The position numbers and the translations under genes are program-made. A DNA stretch of 38,171 nt from JAWWBL01 sp033720975 (GTDB lineage: Bacteria > Actinomycetota > Acidimicrobiia > Spongiisociales > ZC4RG35): positions 1-38,171 of the forward strand of contig JAWWBL010000007.1 of assembly GCA_033720975.1 (NCBI GenBank), read 5' to 3'. Positions 1-9,980 of this stretch are shown in pieces; position 1 is the first letter of the stretch; every line of letters starts with the position of its first letter. The notes under the pieces are model-generated. The model had not been told where the DNA came from. It saw only the letters and a program-made list of their open reading frames with translations, and made no database searches.

Positions 1-1
1 C

Positions 2-313
2 GACGCCACCTCTCTGGCTCAGCTCGAGCGGGGACGACGCGTGGTCGAGGTGCTCAAGCAGCCCCAGTTTGCGCCGGTCCCGGTCGAGGAGCAGGTGCTT
101 GCCCTTTACGCGGTCACCGAAGGTCACATGGATGATGTCGCCGTCGGAGACGTGAGACGGTTCGAAAAAGAGCTCAGGGGGTTTTTCAAGGCCCGCCACT
201 CCGACGTCCTCACCGGTATCGCCGTGAGCGGCAAATTGCCGGAGGGCGATGAGCTGGCAGAAGGCATCACTGCTTTCAAGGAGACCTTCGAAGGCTCCCG
301 GGCCGAGGAATAG
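2..313 (+). CDS. atpA: F1F0 ATP synthase subunit alpha, C-terminal end (5' truncated by window)
   Basis: This is the last ~103 residues of the catalytic-core alpha subunit of F-type ATP synthase, which sits in the cytoplasmic F1 head. The reading frame is already open at base 2. The visible part begins with DATSLAQLERGRRVVEVLKQ followed by PQFAPVPVEEQV, the conserved C-terminal helical domain of alpha. The nucleotide-binding part lies outside the window. It ends 9 bases before atpG, in the standard alpha-gamma-beta-epsilon order, so it belongs to the atp operon. Identity rests on this motif plus the gene order. Confidence 0.95.
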   Translation, partial: DATSLAQLERGRRVVEVLKQPQFAPVPVEEQVLALYAVTEGHMDDVAVGDVRRFEKELRGFFKARHSDVLTGIAVSGKLPEGDELAEGITAFKETFEGSRAEE

Positions 314-322
314 GGCCCACCA

Positions 323-1201
323 ATGGCGAGCGCGCAGCTTCGAGACACCACACGACGCATCAAGAGCGTCGAGGCGACAAAGAAGATCACGCGCGCCATG
401 GAGCTGATCGCGGCGAGCCGCATCCCGAAGGCGCAGGCTCGCGTCCAGGGGTCCAAGCCTTACACCTCAAAGCTCATCGAGGTCATCGAGAACGTCGGTG
501 CGGCCGGTACCGGGACGTCACACATGTTGCTCGAGCGTCGTGATCCAAGGACATACGGGGTGCTGATCGTTGCCTCAGACCGGGGTCTCGCCGGCGCCTA
601 CGCATCCAACATCATCAGGATGGCGGAGATCCGCATGCGCGAGCTCGAGCGGGGTGGCAAGGACGTGGTCATCTTCGCGGTTGGCAAGAAGGCCCAGAGT
701 TACTTCCGCTATCGGGGATACCGGATCGAGAGGTCGTTTCTGGGTGTGACCGACACCCCCGGGTACGGCGACGCCAGGGCCATCGCCAACACTGTGATGG
801 GCGCCTACGCCGATCGCCGGATCGATGTGCTCGAAGCTTTCTATACGAGGTTCCAGTCGGCGCTCACCCAGGTGCCGACTCGCCTCGAACTGCTTCCCAT
901 CACACCACCTGAGGCGGAGGGTGAGGAGGTGAGACCGTCGTATGAGTTCGAGCCTTCACCCGACGAGATCCTCTCCCGGCTGCTGCCTTCCTATGTGGAA
1001 GCGGTCATCTTCAACATGCTCCTCGAGGCTTCGGCCTCTGAGCACAGTGCCCGTAGACGGGCGATGAAGGCGGCGACTGACAACGCCGAGGAGCTGATCA
1101 AGACCCTGACAGTCCAGAAGAACAGGGCGAGGCAGGCCGAGATCACCACCGCCATCACAGAGATCGTTGGCGGGGCAGAAGCTTTGGCGGAGTCGCGATG
1201 A
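323..1201 (+). CDS. atpG: F1F0 ATP synthase subunit gamma
   Basis: The 292-residue gamma subunit is the central rotor shaft of F1 and couples proton flow to catalysis. The N-terminal helix carries the family signature RIKSVEATKKITRAMELIAAS. The C-terminal helix contains SEHSARRRAMKAATDNAEEL and NRARQAEITTAITEIVGGAEAL, which matches the conserved antiparallel coiled coil that enters the alpha-beta hexamer. Length is normal for the family. The ATG at 323 follows the atpA stop by 9 bases with only a weak purine-rich site, so translation is probably coupled. atpD follows after a 39-base gap. Confidence 0.97.
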   Translation: MASAQLRDTTRRIKSVEATKKITRAMELIAASRIPKAQARVQGSKPYTSKLIEVIENVGAAGTGTSHMLLERRDPRTYGVLIVASDRGLAGAYASNIIRMAEIRMRELERGGKDVVIFAVGKKAQSYFRYRGYRIERSFLGVTDTPGYGDARAIANTVMGAYADRRIDVLEAFYTRFQSALTQVPTRLELLPITPPEAEGEEVRPSYEFEPSPDEILSRLLPSYVEAVIFNMLLEASASEHSARRRAMKAATDNAEELIKTLTVQKNRARQAEITTAITEIVGGAEALAESR

Positions 1202-1240
1202 CCCGCCCGGAAAATCTGAGACAAGACATTGGAGCTGACA

Positions 1241-2664
<1,424 letters not shown>

Positions 2665-2665
<1 letters not shown>

Positions 2666-2988
2666 TGGCGACGTTTCAGGTCGACGTGGTCTCGCCTGAG
2701 GCGACCGTGTGGAGCGGCGAGGCGACCATCGTCATAGCCCGCACCGCAGATGGGGAGCTCGGGATAATGGCGGACCACCAGCCGCTCATGGGGTCACTGG
2801 CTACCGGCGCGATCGAGATCGAGTCGGAGACCGGTGATCGGACCACGATCGGAGTTCACGGGGGTTTCCTCCAGGTGCTCGACAATCAGGTCACGTTTCT
2901 CACCGACCGAGCAGAGGTGGCCGCGAGCGCCGAGGCCGCGGCGGAGCTGGCGCAACAGCTCGCCGCCGAGGAGACTGAGGAGGCTTAG
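2665..2988 (+). CDS. atpC: F1F0 ATP synthase subunit epsilon
   Basis: The 107-residue epsilon subunit is part of the rotor foot and can act as an inhibitor of ATP hydrolysis. The N-terminal beta-sandwich is clear: FQVDVVSPEATVWSGEA, then GELGIMADHQPLMGSL, then GVHGGFLQVLDNQVTFL. After about residue 88 only a short Ala/Glu-rich helix remains. The C-terminal helical domain is therefore abbreviated compared with the ~130-140 residue epsilons of many bacteria. That can mean weaker self-inhibition, but this is inference. The start overlaps the atpD stop by one base (ATGA), and it is the last gene of the atp operon. Confidence 0.95.
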
Positions 2989-3005
2989 CCCCCTACCCTC
3001 CCCCG

Positions 3006-4478
3006 ATGCCACGTTTCGCCGTTGCCGGGCCCAACACGTCCGTGACCGAAGCCGCGTCGGTGGCCGCACAATCCGGAGCCTCGATCGTTGATGTCGCGGT
3101 CGTCGCATCCCTGGTGGCCATGTGCACCGAGCCGGGGGTATGCGCGCCAGGGGGAGGTGGCTATCTCACGATCTCGGTTGCTGGCCAGGACCCCGTCGTG
3201 ATCGACGGCTATGTCACGGCTCCGGGCCTCGGTCACGGTGGAGAGGTCTTTCATCGCACGGTGACGATGGAGTACGGGGGTGGCGTCACGACTCTGGTGG
3301 ATGCCGGCTCCATCGCTGTGCCCGGGGCTTTCGCTGCGCTGGCGGAGGCGTCCCGGATGTTTGGGGCCATGCCCTGGAAGGATCTGATGGAGGTGGTGGC
3401 AAGCGTTGTCGAGGTTGGTTTCCCGTTGGGCCCGGCCGCACATCTCTATTTCCAGGACGCCGGTGAGCCGATTTACGCCAAGGATCCTGCCTCACGGGCT
3501 GCGCTCTTCAAGGGTGAACGACTCAGAGATATGGGTGACACGATCGTTTTCGAGGATCTGGCCGACTCGATTCGCCTGATTGGTGAGGAGGGTGCAGACG
3601 TCTTATACAAAGGAGACTTGGGCGCGGCGATAGTAGATGACCTCTCAGCGCGCGGAAGCATGCTCACTCGCGAGGACCTCGCTGAGTATGAGGTAGTGGT
3701 TCGTCGCCCCCTCGGGCTCGAGCTCGAGGGCTGGACTCTCAGCACGAATCCTCCACCGGCAGTCGGTGGCGTGATGCTCTGCGCTGCGCTGGGGATGATC
3801 AGCGGGACCGAAGGCCGTTTGAGCGGCTCCGTCTGGGGCAACGCCCTTCTCGCTGCGTTCCGAACCAGAGTCGAGCGCCTCGAGCCGGCCGCCGACCTGG
3901 CCGGCGAGTCCTTTCGACTGCTTGGTGAGATCGCGACCCGTTCACCGTCCACGATCGCGGTGTCAGTGGCGGCCGAGGACGGCTCTGCCGTTGCCACCTC
4001 CTTCTCCGCCGGCTACGGCTCGGGGATCATCCCGAAGGGAACCGGGCTCCTCATGAACAACTGCCTTGGTGAGATCGAGCTCACCCCAGGAGGGCTGGAG
4101 GCTCAGCCGCCGGGGCAACGGCTGCTCTCCAACATGGCGCCCGCGATCGTCCGCTCCGACGCAGGTGCGATTGCGCTTGCATCCCCTGGGGCTGACCGGA
4201 TCACGTCGGCGCTGACGATCGCACTTGCGCGTGCCGTATTTGCCGGAGACGACCTGATGTCGGCCATTGAGCACCCACGAATCCACCCGGAATTGGCCGA
4301 CGATGGTGACCGGTTCGCAGCAGAGCCCGGCCTGGATGCGTCTGGCTTGGAGCTACCCGTCCGCTGGTTCGATGCCCCCCACATGTACTTCGGTGGAGTC
4401 AACGGTGCCGCAACCCTCGATGGAGAGGTTCTGGCCCACGCCGACAGGCGGAGAACCGGGGCGGCGGTCGTCATCTGA
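3006..4478 (+). CDS. Gamma-glutamyltransferase-like Ntn hydrolase, divergent active site
   Basis: This 490-residue protein belongs to the gamma-glutamyltranspeptidase superfamily, autoprocessed N-terminal-nucleophile hydrolases. Family blocks are visible at the N-terminus (TEAASVAAQSGASIVDVAVV, then PGGGGYLTIS), at AVPGAFAALAE, and around the expected cleavage site. There PSTIAVSVAAEDGSAV aligns with the family's TTHxSVxDxxGNAV, so Thr316 is the likely nucleophile. Several substrate residues differ. The RExAP block that binds the gamma-glutamyl carboxylate reads GYVTAP, with Tyr69 where Arg is expected. The later NNxMDDF block reads NNCLGEI. No signal peptide is visible, so it is probably cytosolic. 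It starts 17 bases after atpC without a clear ribosome site. Substrate unknown; family confidence is high, classical GGT activity is doubtful. Confidence 0.8.
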   Translation: MPRFAVAGPNTSVTEAASVAAQSGASIVDVAVVASLVAMCTEPGVCAPGGGGYLTISVAGQDPVVIDGYVTAPGLGHGGEVFHRTVTMEYGGGVTTLVDAGSIAVPGAFAALAEASRMFGAMPWKDLMEVVASVVEVGFPLGPAAHLYFQDAGEPIYAKDPASRAALFKGERLRDMGDTIVFEDLADSIRLIGEEGADVLYKGDLGAAIVDDLSARGSMLTREDLAEYEVVVRRPLGLELEGWTLSTNPPPAVGGVMLCAALGMISGTEGRLSGSVWGNALLAAFRTRVERLEPAADLAGESFRLLGEIATRSPSTIAVSVAAEDGSAVATSFSAGYGSGIIPKGTGLLMNNCLGEIELTPGGLEAQPPGQRLLSNMAPAIVRSDAGAIALASPGADRITSALTIALARAVFAGDDLMSAIEHPRIHPELADDGDRFAAEPGLDASGLELPVRWFDAPHMYFGGVNGAATLDGEVLAHADRRRTGAAVVI

Positions 4479-5574
4479 ACCGAGCCGGGCTCATTATGGC
4501 CGGGTCGGCACCGGCCTCGGCCAATGCAACCGGTATCGGCTCCCCGGACACCAGCGCCGCTAGCAGGGCCCCGCATGCTGGGGCAGTCTGTATACCGGTC
4601 CCGCCCTGGCCCACAAGCCAATAGAACCCCGAAGCCTGGGGATCCTCACCGATGACCATCTCGCGATCAGGTGCGAAGGTTCGAAGACCAACCCATGAGG
4701 CGTTCACGGTTCGGATCGACAGAGTGGTTGCCTCGCAGATGCGATCTATCGCGAGGGCGACGTCTTCCATCCTGGGACAAGGGTCCGTGGGCTCTGACGG
4801 CGTCTCTTCGCTCGGAGAGCACAGCAACTGCACCCCGTCCGGCTTGAAATAGAAGCGCTGCTCCGCGTCGGCCGTCAACGGCCACTTGGAGTAGCTGTGG
4901 TGGCCGGGGACCATGAAGGCGGTACGTCGCATGGGTTGGAGCCCAACGGGACTCACCCCGGCCAGGGAAGCGACACGGTCCCCCCAGGCTCCCGTCGCGT
5001 TGACGATCACATCGGCGGCGTAATCCCCATGTGGGGTTCGTGCCAGCCACCCGCTCCCAACCTGCGCGATGTCGATGACGGGGCTTGAAGTTTCGATGCT
5101 GGCGCCGTCTCGCCGGGCGAGCCTCACGAAGGCTTGGTGCAGCGCAGCAACGTCTATGTCGCTTGCTTCCGGCTCATAAACGCCTCCGGCGATGCGTTCC
5201 CTTCTGACCACGGGCAATAGCTCGGCCACACTTGCAGAGTCGATTACCTCGGATTCCGGTCCCGAGGCATGATCGTCCAACCGGTCCATCTGCCCCTCGG
5301 TGGCGATCCACAGGAGTCCCCTTGGAGATAGCAGCGGCCCATCGACCGAACCCGCCGGGGGTTGCTTCAGAAAACCGAGACTGGCCCGCGCGAGCGGCCG
5401 GACCCCTTCAGCTCCATAGTTGGCTACGAACACGGCCGCCGAGCGACCAGTGGTGTGATAGGCGAGGGAGCTCTCCATCTCGAGCAGGGTCACGCTGCCG
5501 TGAGCGGCAAGATTTGCAGCCGCGCTGACGCCCGCGATCCCTCCGCCGATGACAACGAAATCGGCTCTGATCAC
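4471..5574 (-). CDS. FAD-dependent oxidoreductase of the DAO (D-amino-acid/glycine oxidase) family
   Basis: The 367-residue flavoprotein opens with a Rossmann FAD-binding motif, VVIGGGIAGVSAAANLA, at residues 7-23. An acidic residue ends the second strand (LLEME), followed by TTGRSAAVF. The C-terminal FAD contact is VGQGGTGIQTAPACGALLA. This layout fits the DAO superfamily, which oxidises amines or amino acids to imines; the substrate cannot be read from sequence. The start is GTG at 5574. Its 3' end overlaps the 3' end of the GGT-like gene by 8 bases in convergent orientation. It may form a transcription unit with the SRPBCC gene 29 bases upstream. Confidence 0.88.
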   Translation of the reverse strand: MIRADFVVIGGGIAGVSAAANLAAHGSVTLLEMESSLAYHTTGRSAAVFVANYGAEGVRPLARASLGFLKQPPAGSVDGPLLSPRGLLWIATEGQMDRLDDHASGPESEVIDSASVAELLPVVRRERIAGGVYEPEASDIDVAALHQAFVRLARRDGASIETSSPVIDIAQVGSGWLARTPHGDYAADVIVNATGAWGDRVASLAGVSPVGLQPMRRTAFMVPGHHSYSKWPLTADAEQRFYFKPDGVQLLCSPSEETPSEPTDPCPRMEDVALAIDRICEATTLSIRTVNASWVGLRTFAPDREMVIGEDPQASGFYWLVGQGGTGIQTAPACGALLAALVSGEPIPVALAEAGADPAIMSPARFR

Positions 5575-5603
5575 CCGAAACTACTCAGCACTCGAGCTCG
5601 GTC

Positions 5604-6041
5604 TCAGGCCCCGAGCATTGCGGCGAGATCATCAACCGTTTGCGAAAAGCCATCGGCGACTGCCTTACTGATGGCCCCGAAGAACATCCCCGAGAGAAAG
5701 GATGCGCTGGTGATCTCCAGCGACACTGTGAGATTTGTCCCCATCGGCGCTTCGTTCAACTCGACGCTGATGTGGCCTTTGACCTGGTTGTTGGCTATGT
5801 CCCACGACATAGTCCTCCCTTCGTCCCGGACGCGCGGAGACGCCTTGCCCTCATATCGGGTGCCTCCGACCACCGTGTCGAACGAGAAGCCCCGCAGCCG
5901 CCCTCCGTCGTCGATCACAGGCTGACGGACACGCTCAACTCCCGGGATGGCGCTCCAGGTCTCGGGTTGGTCGAGGGCTGCCCACACCTCGGCTGTGGGT
6001 GCTTCGACGAGCGCGGCATGACGAAAACTGGCGGTCGGCAC
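5604..6041 (-). CDS. SRPBCC (START-like) family protein
   Basis: The 145-residue protein has the SRPBCC layout. An N-terminal strand leads into VEAPTAEVWAALDQPETWSAIPGV, the typical helix-strand opening. An antiparallel sheet follows, and a long C-terminal amphipathic helix ends it (ADGFSQTVDDLAAML). These folds make a hydrophobic pocket for lipids or polyketides; CoxG and polyketide-cyclase-like proteins are relatives. There is no signal peptide. The start is GTG at 6041, and it shares a 97-base divergent region with the ABC-F gene. Ligand unknown. Confidence 0.75.
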   Translation of the reverse strand: MPTASFRHAALVEAPTAEVWAALDQPETWSAIPGVERVRQPVIDDGGRLRGFSFDTVVGGTRYEGKASPRVRDEGRTMSWDIANNQVKGHISVELNEAPMGTNLTVSLEITSASFLSGMFFGAISKAVADGFSQTVDDLAAMLGA

Positions 6042-6138
6042 ACGCGGAATCTACCGGGTGGGCCACACCGGAGGCACCCCAGTCGCCCAGTTAAACCCCC
6101 GTGTTAACGGCGTCGATGCCCGTAACCTCGCCGCTCGC

Positions 6139-7737
6139 ATGCTGATTGCCCGAGACCTTCGCATTGAAGCCGGCACCAGGGTTCTCCTCGATGGTGCCGA
6201 CTTCGCTGTGCAGTCGGGCGACCGGATAGGTCTGGTAGGTCGCAATGGAGCCGGCAAGACGACCCTGATCAGGACATTGATGGGGGAGATCGAGCCGGCC
6301 CGGGGCACGATCCTCAAGTCGGGGACGGTCGGCTACTTCTCCCAGGAGGCCGCCCTTCCCGACCTCGAGCATCCCGAGGCCTCGGCTCTGGAGCGCATTC
6401 TGATGGCTCGAGAGATAGGTGCGTTGCAGCGCGACATCGAGGACGCGAGAGAACGGCTCGAGCATCTCGAGGGTGCGGACAGAGACCGAGGGATTGCCCG
6501 GTTCTCGCGTCTCCACGATGAATTCGAGTCGAAAGGGGGGATAGTCGCCGAGGCCGAGGCCAAGCGGATCGCGGCTGCTGTCGGGATCGGCAACGACGAG
6601 CTTGCGCAGTCGGTTCGAACGATGTCCGGCGGGCAGCGTCGGCGCGTAGAGCTGGCACGGATCCTGTTTGCCGAGACCGACATCCTCCTGCTCGACGAGC
6701 CCACGAACCACCTGGACTTGGACGCAAAGGCGTGGCTGATCGAATACCTGAGCACGTACCCAGGGGGGATGCTGGTGGTATCTCACGACCTGCCTCTTCT
6801 CGACGAGGCGATCACATCGGTGCTGGCCCTGGAGAACGGTCAGATCGACGCGTACCGGGGCAACTACTCCAACTATCTGGTCGAGCGGGATCGTCGACGG
6901 GAGCAGAGAATGCGCGAGCGCCGGCACCAGGACGAGGCAATCGCGCGGCTGGAGGAGAACATCCGGCGATTCAAGGGCACTACCGAGAAGATGGCCAAGG
7001 TGGCTCGTGCGATGGAGACCCGGGTCGATCGCATGAAGAGGGAGCTGGTCGAGATCCAGAAGACTGGGAAGAAGGTGAAGGTCACCTTCCCGCAGCCAGA
7101 GAGGTCGGGTCGGGTTCCACTGGCGGCGAGCGGCCTCGCCAAAGCCTTTGGTGACAATCTCGTCTTTGTCGACGTCGAGTTCGCAGTGGAGCGTGGGGAG
7201 CGCATGCTTCTGATCGGCTTGAACGGTGCCGGCAAGACGACACTGCTCAGGATCCTCGCGGGGCTCGAGACGGCTGACCTCGGCGAAGTGTCACTGGGAC
7301 ACGAGGCAAGGCTCGGTTACTACGCCCAGGAGCACGAGCAGATCGAGCCTGGGGTCTCTGTGTTTGACCACATGCGCCGGGCCACCGAGCTCAACGACTA
7401 CGAGATAAGAACTCTGCTCGGCCACTTCCTGCTGGCGGACAAGATAGGCCAGGACGCCGGGACCCTCTCAGGGGGCGAGAAGACCAAGCTCGCCCTTGTG
7501 ATGCTTGTTGCGTCCCGGCCAAACGTGCTCCTCCTCGATGAGCCGACCAACAACCTGGACCCTCAGGCCAAGGAGGCGCTGCTCGACGCCTTGACCCTTT
7601 ACGAGGGCACAGTGGTGATGGTCAGCCACGACACAGATTTCGTGGCCCAACTGATGCCCGATCGAGCGGTTCTGATGCCCGATGGCGAGATGAGGTTCTT
7701 CGACGAGGAGCTGCTCGACCTGGTTGCCCTCGCCTAG
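6139..7737 (+). CDS. ABC-F family ATP-binding protein (ribosome-associated type)
   Basis: The 532-residue protein has two ABC ATPase domains and no membrane segments, which defines the ABC-F class that acts on ribosomes rather than in transport. Domain 1 has Walker A GRNGAGKT (residues 34-41), signature MSGGQRRRVELAR and Walker B LLLDEPTNHLD. The charged interdomain linker (about residues 240-325) is rich in Arg/Lys/Glu. Domain 2 has GLNGAGKT, LSGGEKTKLAL and LLLDEPTNNLD. The start is set at ATG 6139 because the ABC fold begins there (MLIARDLRIEAG). A GTG at 6058 would add 27 residues of non-conserved sequence. It could be EttA/Uup-like or a resistance type; I cannot tell which. Confidence 0.93.
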   Translation: MLIARDLRIEAGTRVLLDGADFAVQSGDRIGLVGRNGAGKTTLIRTLMGEIEPARGTILKSGTVGYFSQEAALPDLEHPEASALERILMAREIGALQRDIEDARERLEHLEGADRDRGIARFSRLHDEFESKGGIVAEAEAKRIAAAVGIGNDELAQSVRTMSGGQRRRVELARILFAETDILLLDEPTNHLDLDAKAWLIEYLSTYPGGMLVVSHDLPLLDEAITSVLALENGQIDAYRGNYSNYLVERDRRREQRMRERRHQDEAIARLEENIRRFKGTTEKMAKVARAMETRVDRMKRELVEIQKTGKKVKVTFPQPERSGRVPLAASGLAKAFGDNLVFVDVEFAVERGERMLLIGLNGAGKTTLLRILAGLETADLGEVSLGHEARLGYYAQEHEQIEPGVSVFDHMRRATELNDYEIRTLLGHFLLADKIGQDAGTLSGGEKTKLALVMLVASRPNVLLLDEPTNNLDPQAKEALLDALTLYEGTVVMVSHDTDFVAQLMPDRAVLMPDGEMRFFDEELLDLVALA

Positions 7738-7791
7738 AGAAGTGCCGAGGGAAGCGCGCCTAGAGTCCGCCCCACTCAACGAAAGGCGTGA

Positions 7792-8520
7792 ATGACTCTC
7801 GATGTCGGAAGAGCGGTGGGGAGGACTTTCCGGTTCTACGCCCGTCTCTTTGGGGTCTTGTTCCCGGTGGCCTTGCTGATCAACGCGATCCTGTCCTTCG
7901 CCTTTTCGGGCGTTGAGATCGAGCAAAACGACCTGTCCCAGCTCTTCATGATCGTGATCTTGGCCGTTGTCGTTTCGATGATGGGTGCCTCGCTCGTCAC
8001 GGCAGTCTCGATCTTCGCGGTCGAGGACATCCAAGACGGTGAGCGTGATCTCTCTTTCGGTGACTTGATTTCGTCGGGAGTGACGGTGATTGGCCCGGTA
8101 ATCGCGGTTTCGCTGTTGGCTGCCGTTGGAGTCGCCGTCGGGATCATTGCTCTGGTGATCCCAGGTCTTCTCGCCCTCACATGGTGGGCCGCCGTCGTGC
8201 CCTCGGTCGTGATCGAACGGACCGGCGTATTTGGGGCATTCACGAGGAGCGTCAAGCTTGTGAGCGGCAAGGCATGGAGCGTCTTCGGTTACGGCCTGAT
8301 CATGGTCGTGGTGCTGCTGGTGGCGAATTTGGTGTTGGACAAAGTGGTAGGACCGATCGTTGTCGACCTCATAGGTCCGCTTGCCGCCGACGTCGTTCTT
8401 GGATCGGTGACTACTCCTTTCGTGGCCGTCGGGTACGCGGTGCTCTATTTCGAGCTCAGGCGAATCGAAGTGGGAGCAGCCATCTTGGATGACCCGTGGA
8501 CAGGCGGCACCCCCCGGTGA
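7792..8520 (+). CDS. Multi-pass membrane protein of unknown function
   Basis: The 242-residue protein has about six hydrophobic segments: near residues 14-37, 48-70, 97-120, 121-140, 165-185 and 205-225. They are separated by short charged loops such as EDIQDGERDLSFGDL. The pattern PGLLALTWWAAVVPSVVIER followed by GAFTRSVKLVSG resembles the repeat seen in DUF975 and glycerophosphodiester-phosphodiesterase membrane-domain proteins. That supports an integral membrane protein but gives no reaction. The ATG at 7792 has a GAAAGG site about 7 bases upstream. It lies 54 bases downstream of the ABC-F gene on the same strand. Confidence 0.75.
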   Translation: MTLDVGRAVGRTFRFYARLFGVLFPVALLINAILSFAFSGVEIEQNDLSQLFMIVILAVVVSMMGASLVTAVSIFAVEDIQDGERDLSFGDLISSGVTVIGPVIAVSLLAAVGVAVGIIALVIPGLLALTWWAAVVPSVVIERTGVFGAFTRSVKLVSGKAWSVFGYGLIMVVVLLVANLVLDKVVGPIVVDLIGPLAADVVLGSVTTPFVAVGYAVLYFELRRIEVGAAILDDPWTGGTPR

Positions 8521-8568
8521 AACTGAGCCGTGATGTATCTTTTGGTGCGCGTATCGAGGTGATCTGAG

Positions 8569-9915
8569 TTGGACCCGGTTGCTGCTGTCGTAGTTGCACT
8601 TGTTCTCGCGGGAGTGGCGATCGGCGCGTATCTCGCCGGCCGACGATCTTCAGCGAGATCGAGCAGCGCAACGAGCGAGCAGAAGCGGCTCGAGGAGTAC
8701 GAGTTCTATCCGTTCTCGGTCAACCCCGATGGCCATGTCGAGTTCAACCCTGAGGCCTTCAACCGGGCGGTGGCGAACTTCCTCGACGAGCGCAATGAGA
8801 GGGCCGCCGGCGAGCTCGTTGTGATCGGGGAGCAGAACCTGGTTCGTGAGACTTTCACGGCATCCGACCTGGCCCGATACAAGAGGCTGTACGAGGAGTA
8901 CGACGGAGACAGCATCGTCAATGACAACGACCGCTACCTGGAGAACTTCCGGCGCCTGGTGAGTCAGCTGGGCCGGTCGGTAAAGGGCACGGGAATCGAG
9001 ATCCTGCTTCACAACTTGGTCAATCCGTCTCGGTCTCTCGTCGCGATCGAAAACGGAGAGGTCACCGGCCGATCGGTGGGAAGCGGCGCCACGAATTTGG
9101 TGCTCGACTTGAAGACCCGACGTCAGAGAGGCGAGGACAAGGTGAACTACGAGCTGAACATCGGCTCCCGCCAATTCAAGTGCACCACTGTGCCCATCTT
9201 CCGGCCGGACTACGGCCTGGTCGGAGCGGTTTGCGTCAACGTCGACACTCACTTCCTACGCGAGGCGGTCATGGGTGACGAGGACCGTCTGCTGGCGTTC
9301 GTGGACAACCTCCTTCGAACCGACTTCCAACTCGATGAGAACATCCTGTCTCCCGACGAGTACCAGGCAGCCCTTCGAGGAAAGAGGCACTTCCTCGACG
9401 AGTCGATCCGGGCCGGCGGATCGAGGGCGGCGGAGCGCCGGCTGGCGGCCATCTTCTTCTCCGACGTCGTCGGTTACACGTCGATGATGGGCGAAGACGA
9501 GTCCAAGGCGATCGAGATCATGACGGCCAACGAGGAGATTCATCGCATGGCCCTCGCCCGCCATGGCGGTCGCATCCTGAAGATGCTGGGCGACGGGATT
9601 CTCGCCAGTTTCGATTCGGTCTCGGGGGCGGTGGCCGCTGCTCGGCATATCCGGGACGATGTGGCCCGCGATGGCCGGTTCCGGGTTCGTGTCGGCATCC
9701 ACCTCGGGGAGGTGGTCCACGAGGGATCAGACGTCCACGGCGATGGTGTCAACATCGCCTCGCGCATCCAAGAGGAGATGGAGCCGGGAGGTGTGGGCTT
9801 CTCCAAGGTGGTGTACGACAACATAAGGAACAAGGACGGGTTCGATGTGATCTCCTTGGGGGAGCGCCACTTGAAGAACGTCGACACCCCGATGACCTTG
9901 TACGCCCTCAATTAA
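8569..9915 (+). CDS. Membrane-anchored class III adenylate/guanylate cyclase with YheO-type PAS domain
   Basis: The 448-residue protein has one N-terminal membrane segment (residues 4-24) and a cytoplasmic stretch. A PAS-like domain at about 125-230 contains LLHNLVNPSRSLVAIENGEV, TGRSVGSGATNL and GLVGAVCVNVDT; this matches the YheO_PAS pattern. A class III cyclase domain covers about 290-448: AAIFFSDVVGYTSMM with metal-binding Asp299, and KMLGDGILASF with the second metal Asp342. NIASRIQEE is the transition-state Asn/Arg region. It would make cAMP or cGMP in response to a ligand sensed by the PAS domain. The TTG start at 8569 is supported by GAGGTG at 8556-8561; no ATG is available before the membrane segment. 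Confidence 0.9.
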   Translation: MDPVAAVVVALVLAGVAIGAYLAGRRSSARSSSATSEQKRLEEYEFYPFSVNPDGHVEFNPEAFNRAVANFLDERNERAAGELVVIGEQNLVRETFTASDLARYKRLYEEYDGDSIVNDNDRYLENFRRLVSQLGRSVKGTGIEILLHNLVNPSRSLVAIENGEVTGRSVGSGATNLVLDLKTRRQRGEDKVNYELNIGSRQFKCTTVPIFRPDYGLVGAVCVNVDTHFLREAVMGDEDRLLAFVDNLLRTDFQLDENILSPDEYQAALRGKRHFLDESIRAGGSRAAERRLAAIFFSDVVGYTSMMGEDESKAIEIMTANEEIHRMALARHGGRILKMLGDGILASFDSVSGAVAAARHIRDDVARDGRFRVRVGIHLGEVVHEGSDVHGDGVNIASRIQEEMEPGGVGFSKVVYDNIRNKDGFDVISLGERHLKNVDTPMTLYALN

Positions 9916-9980
9916 GTGTCGCGAACCCAGATGGCTAGCTGCTCTTTCCGGGTGAGCCGAGAGACTTGAAGGGAGTCCGG

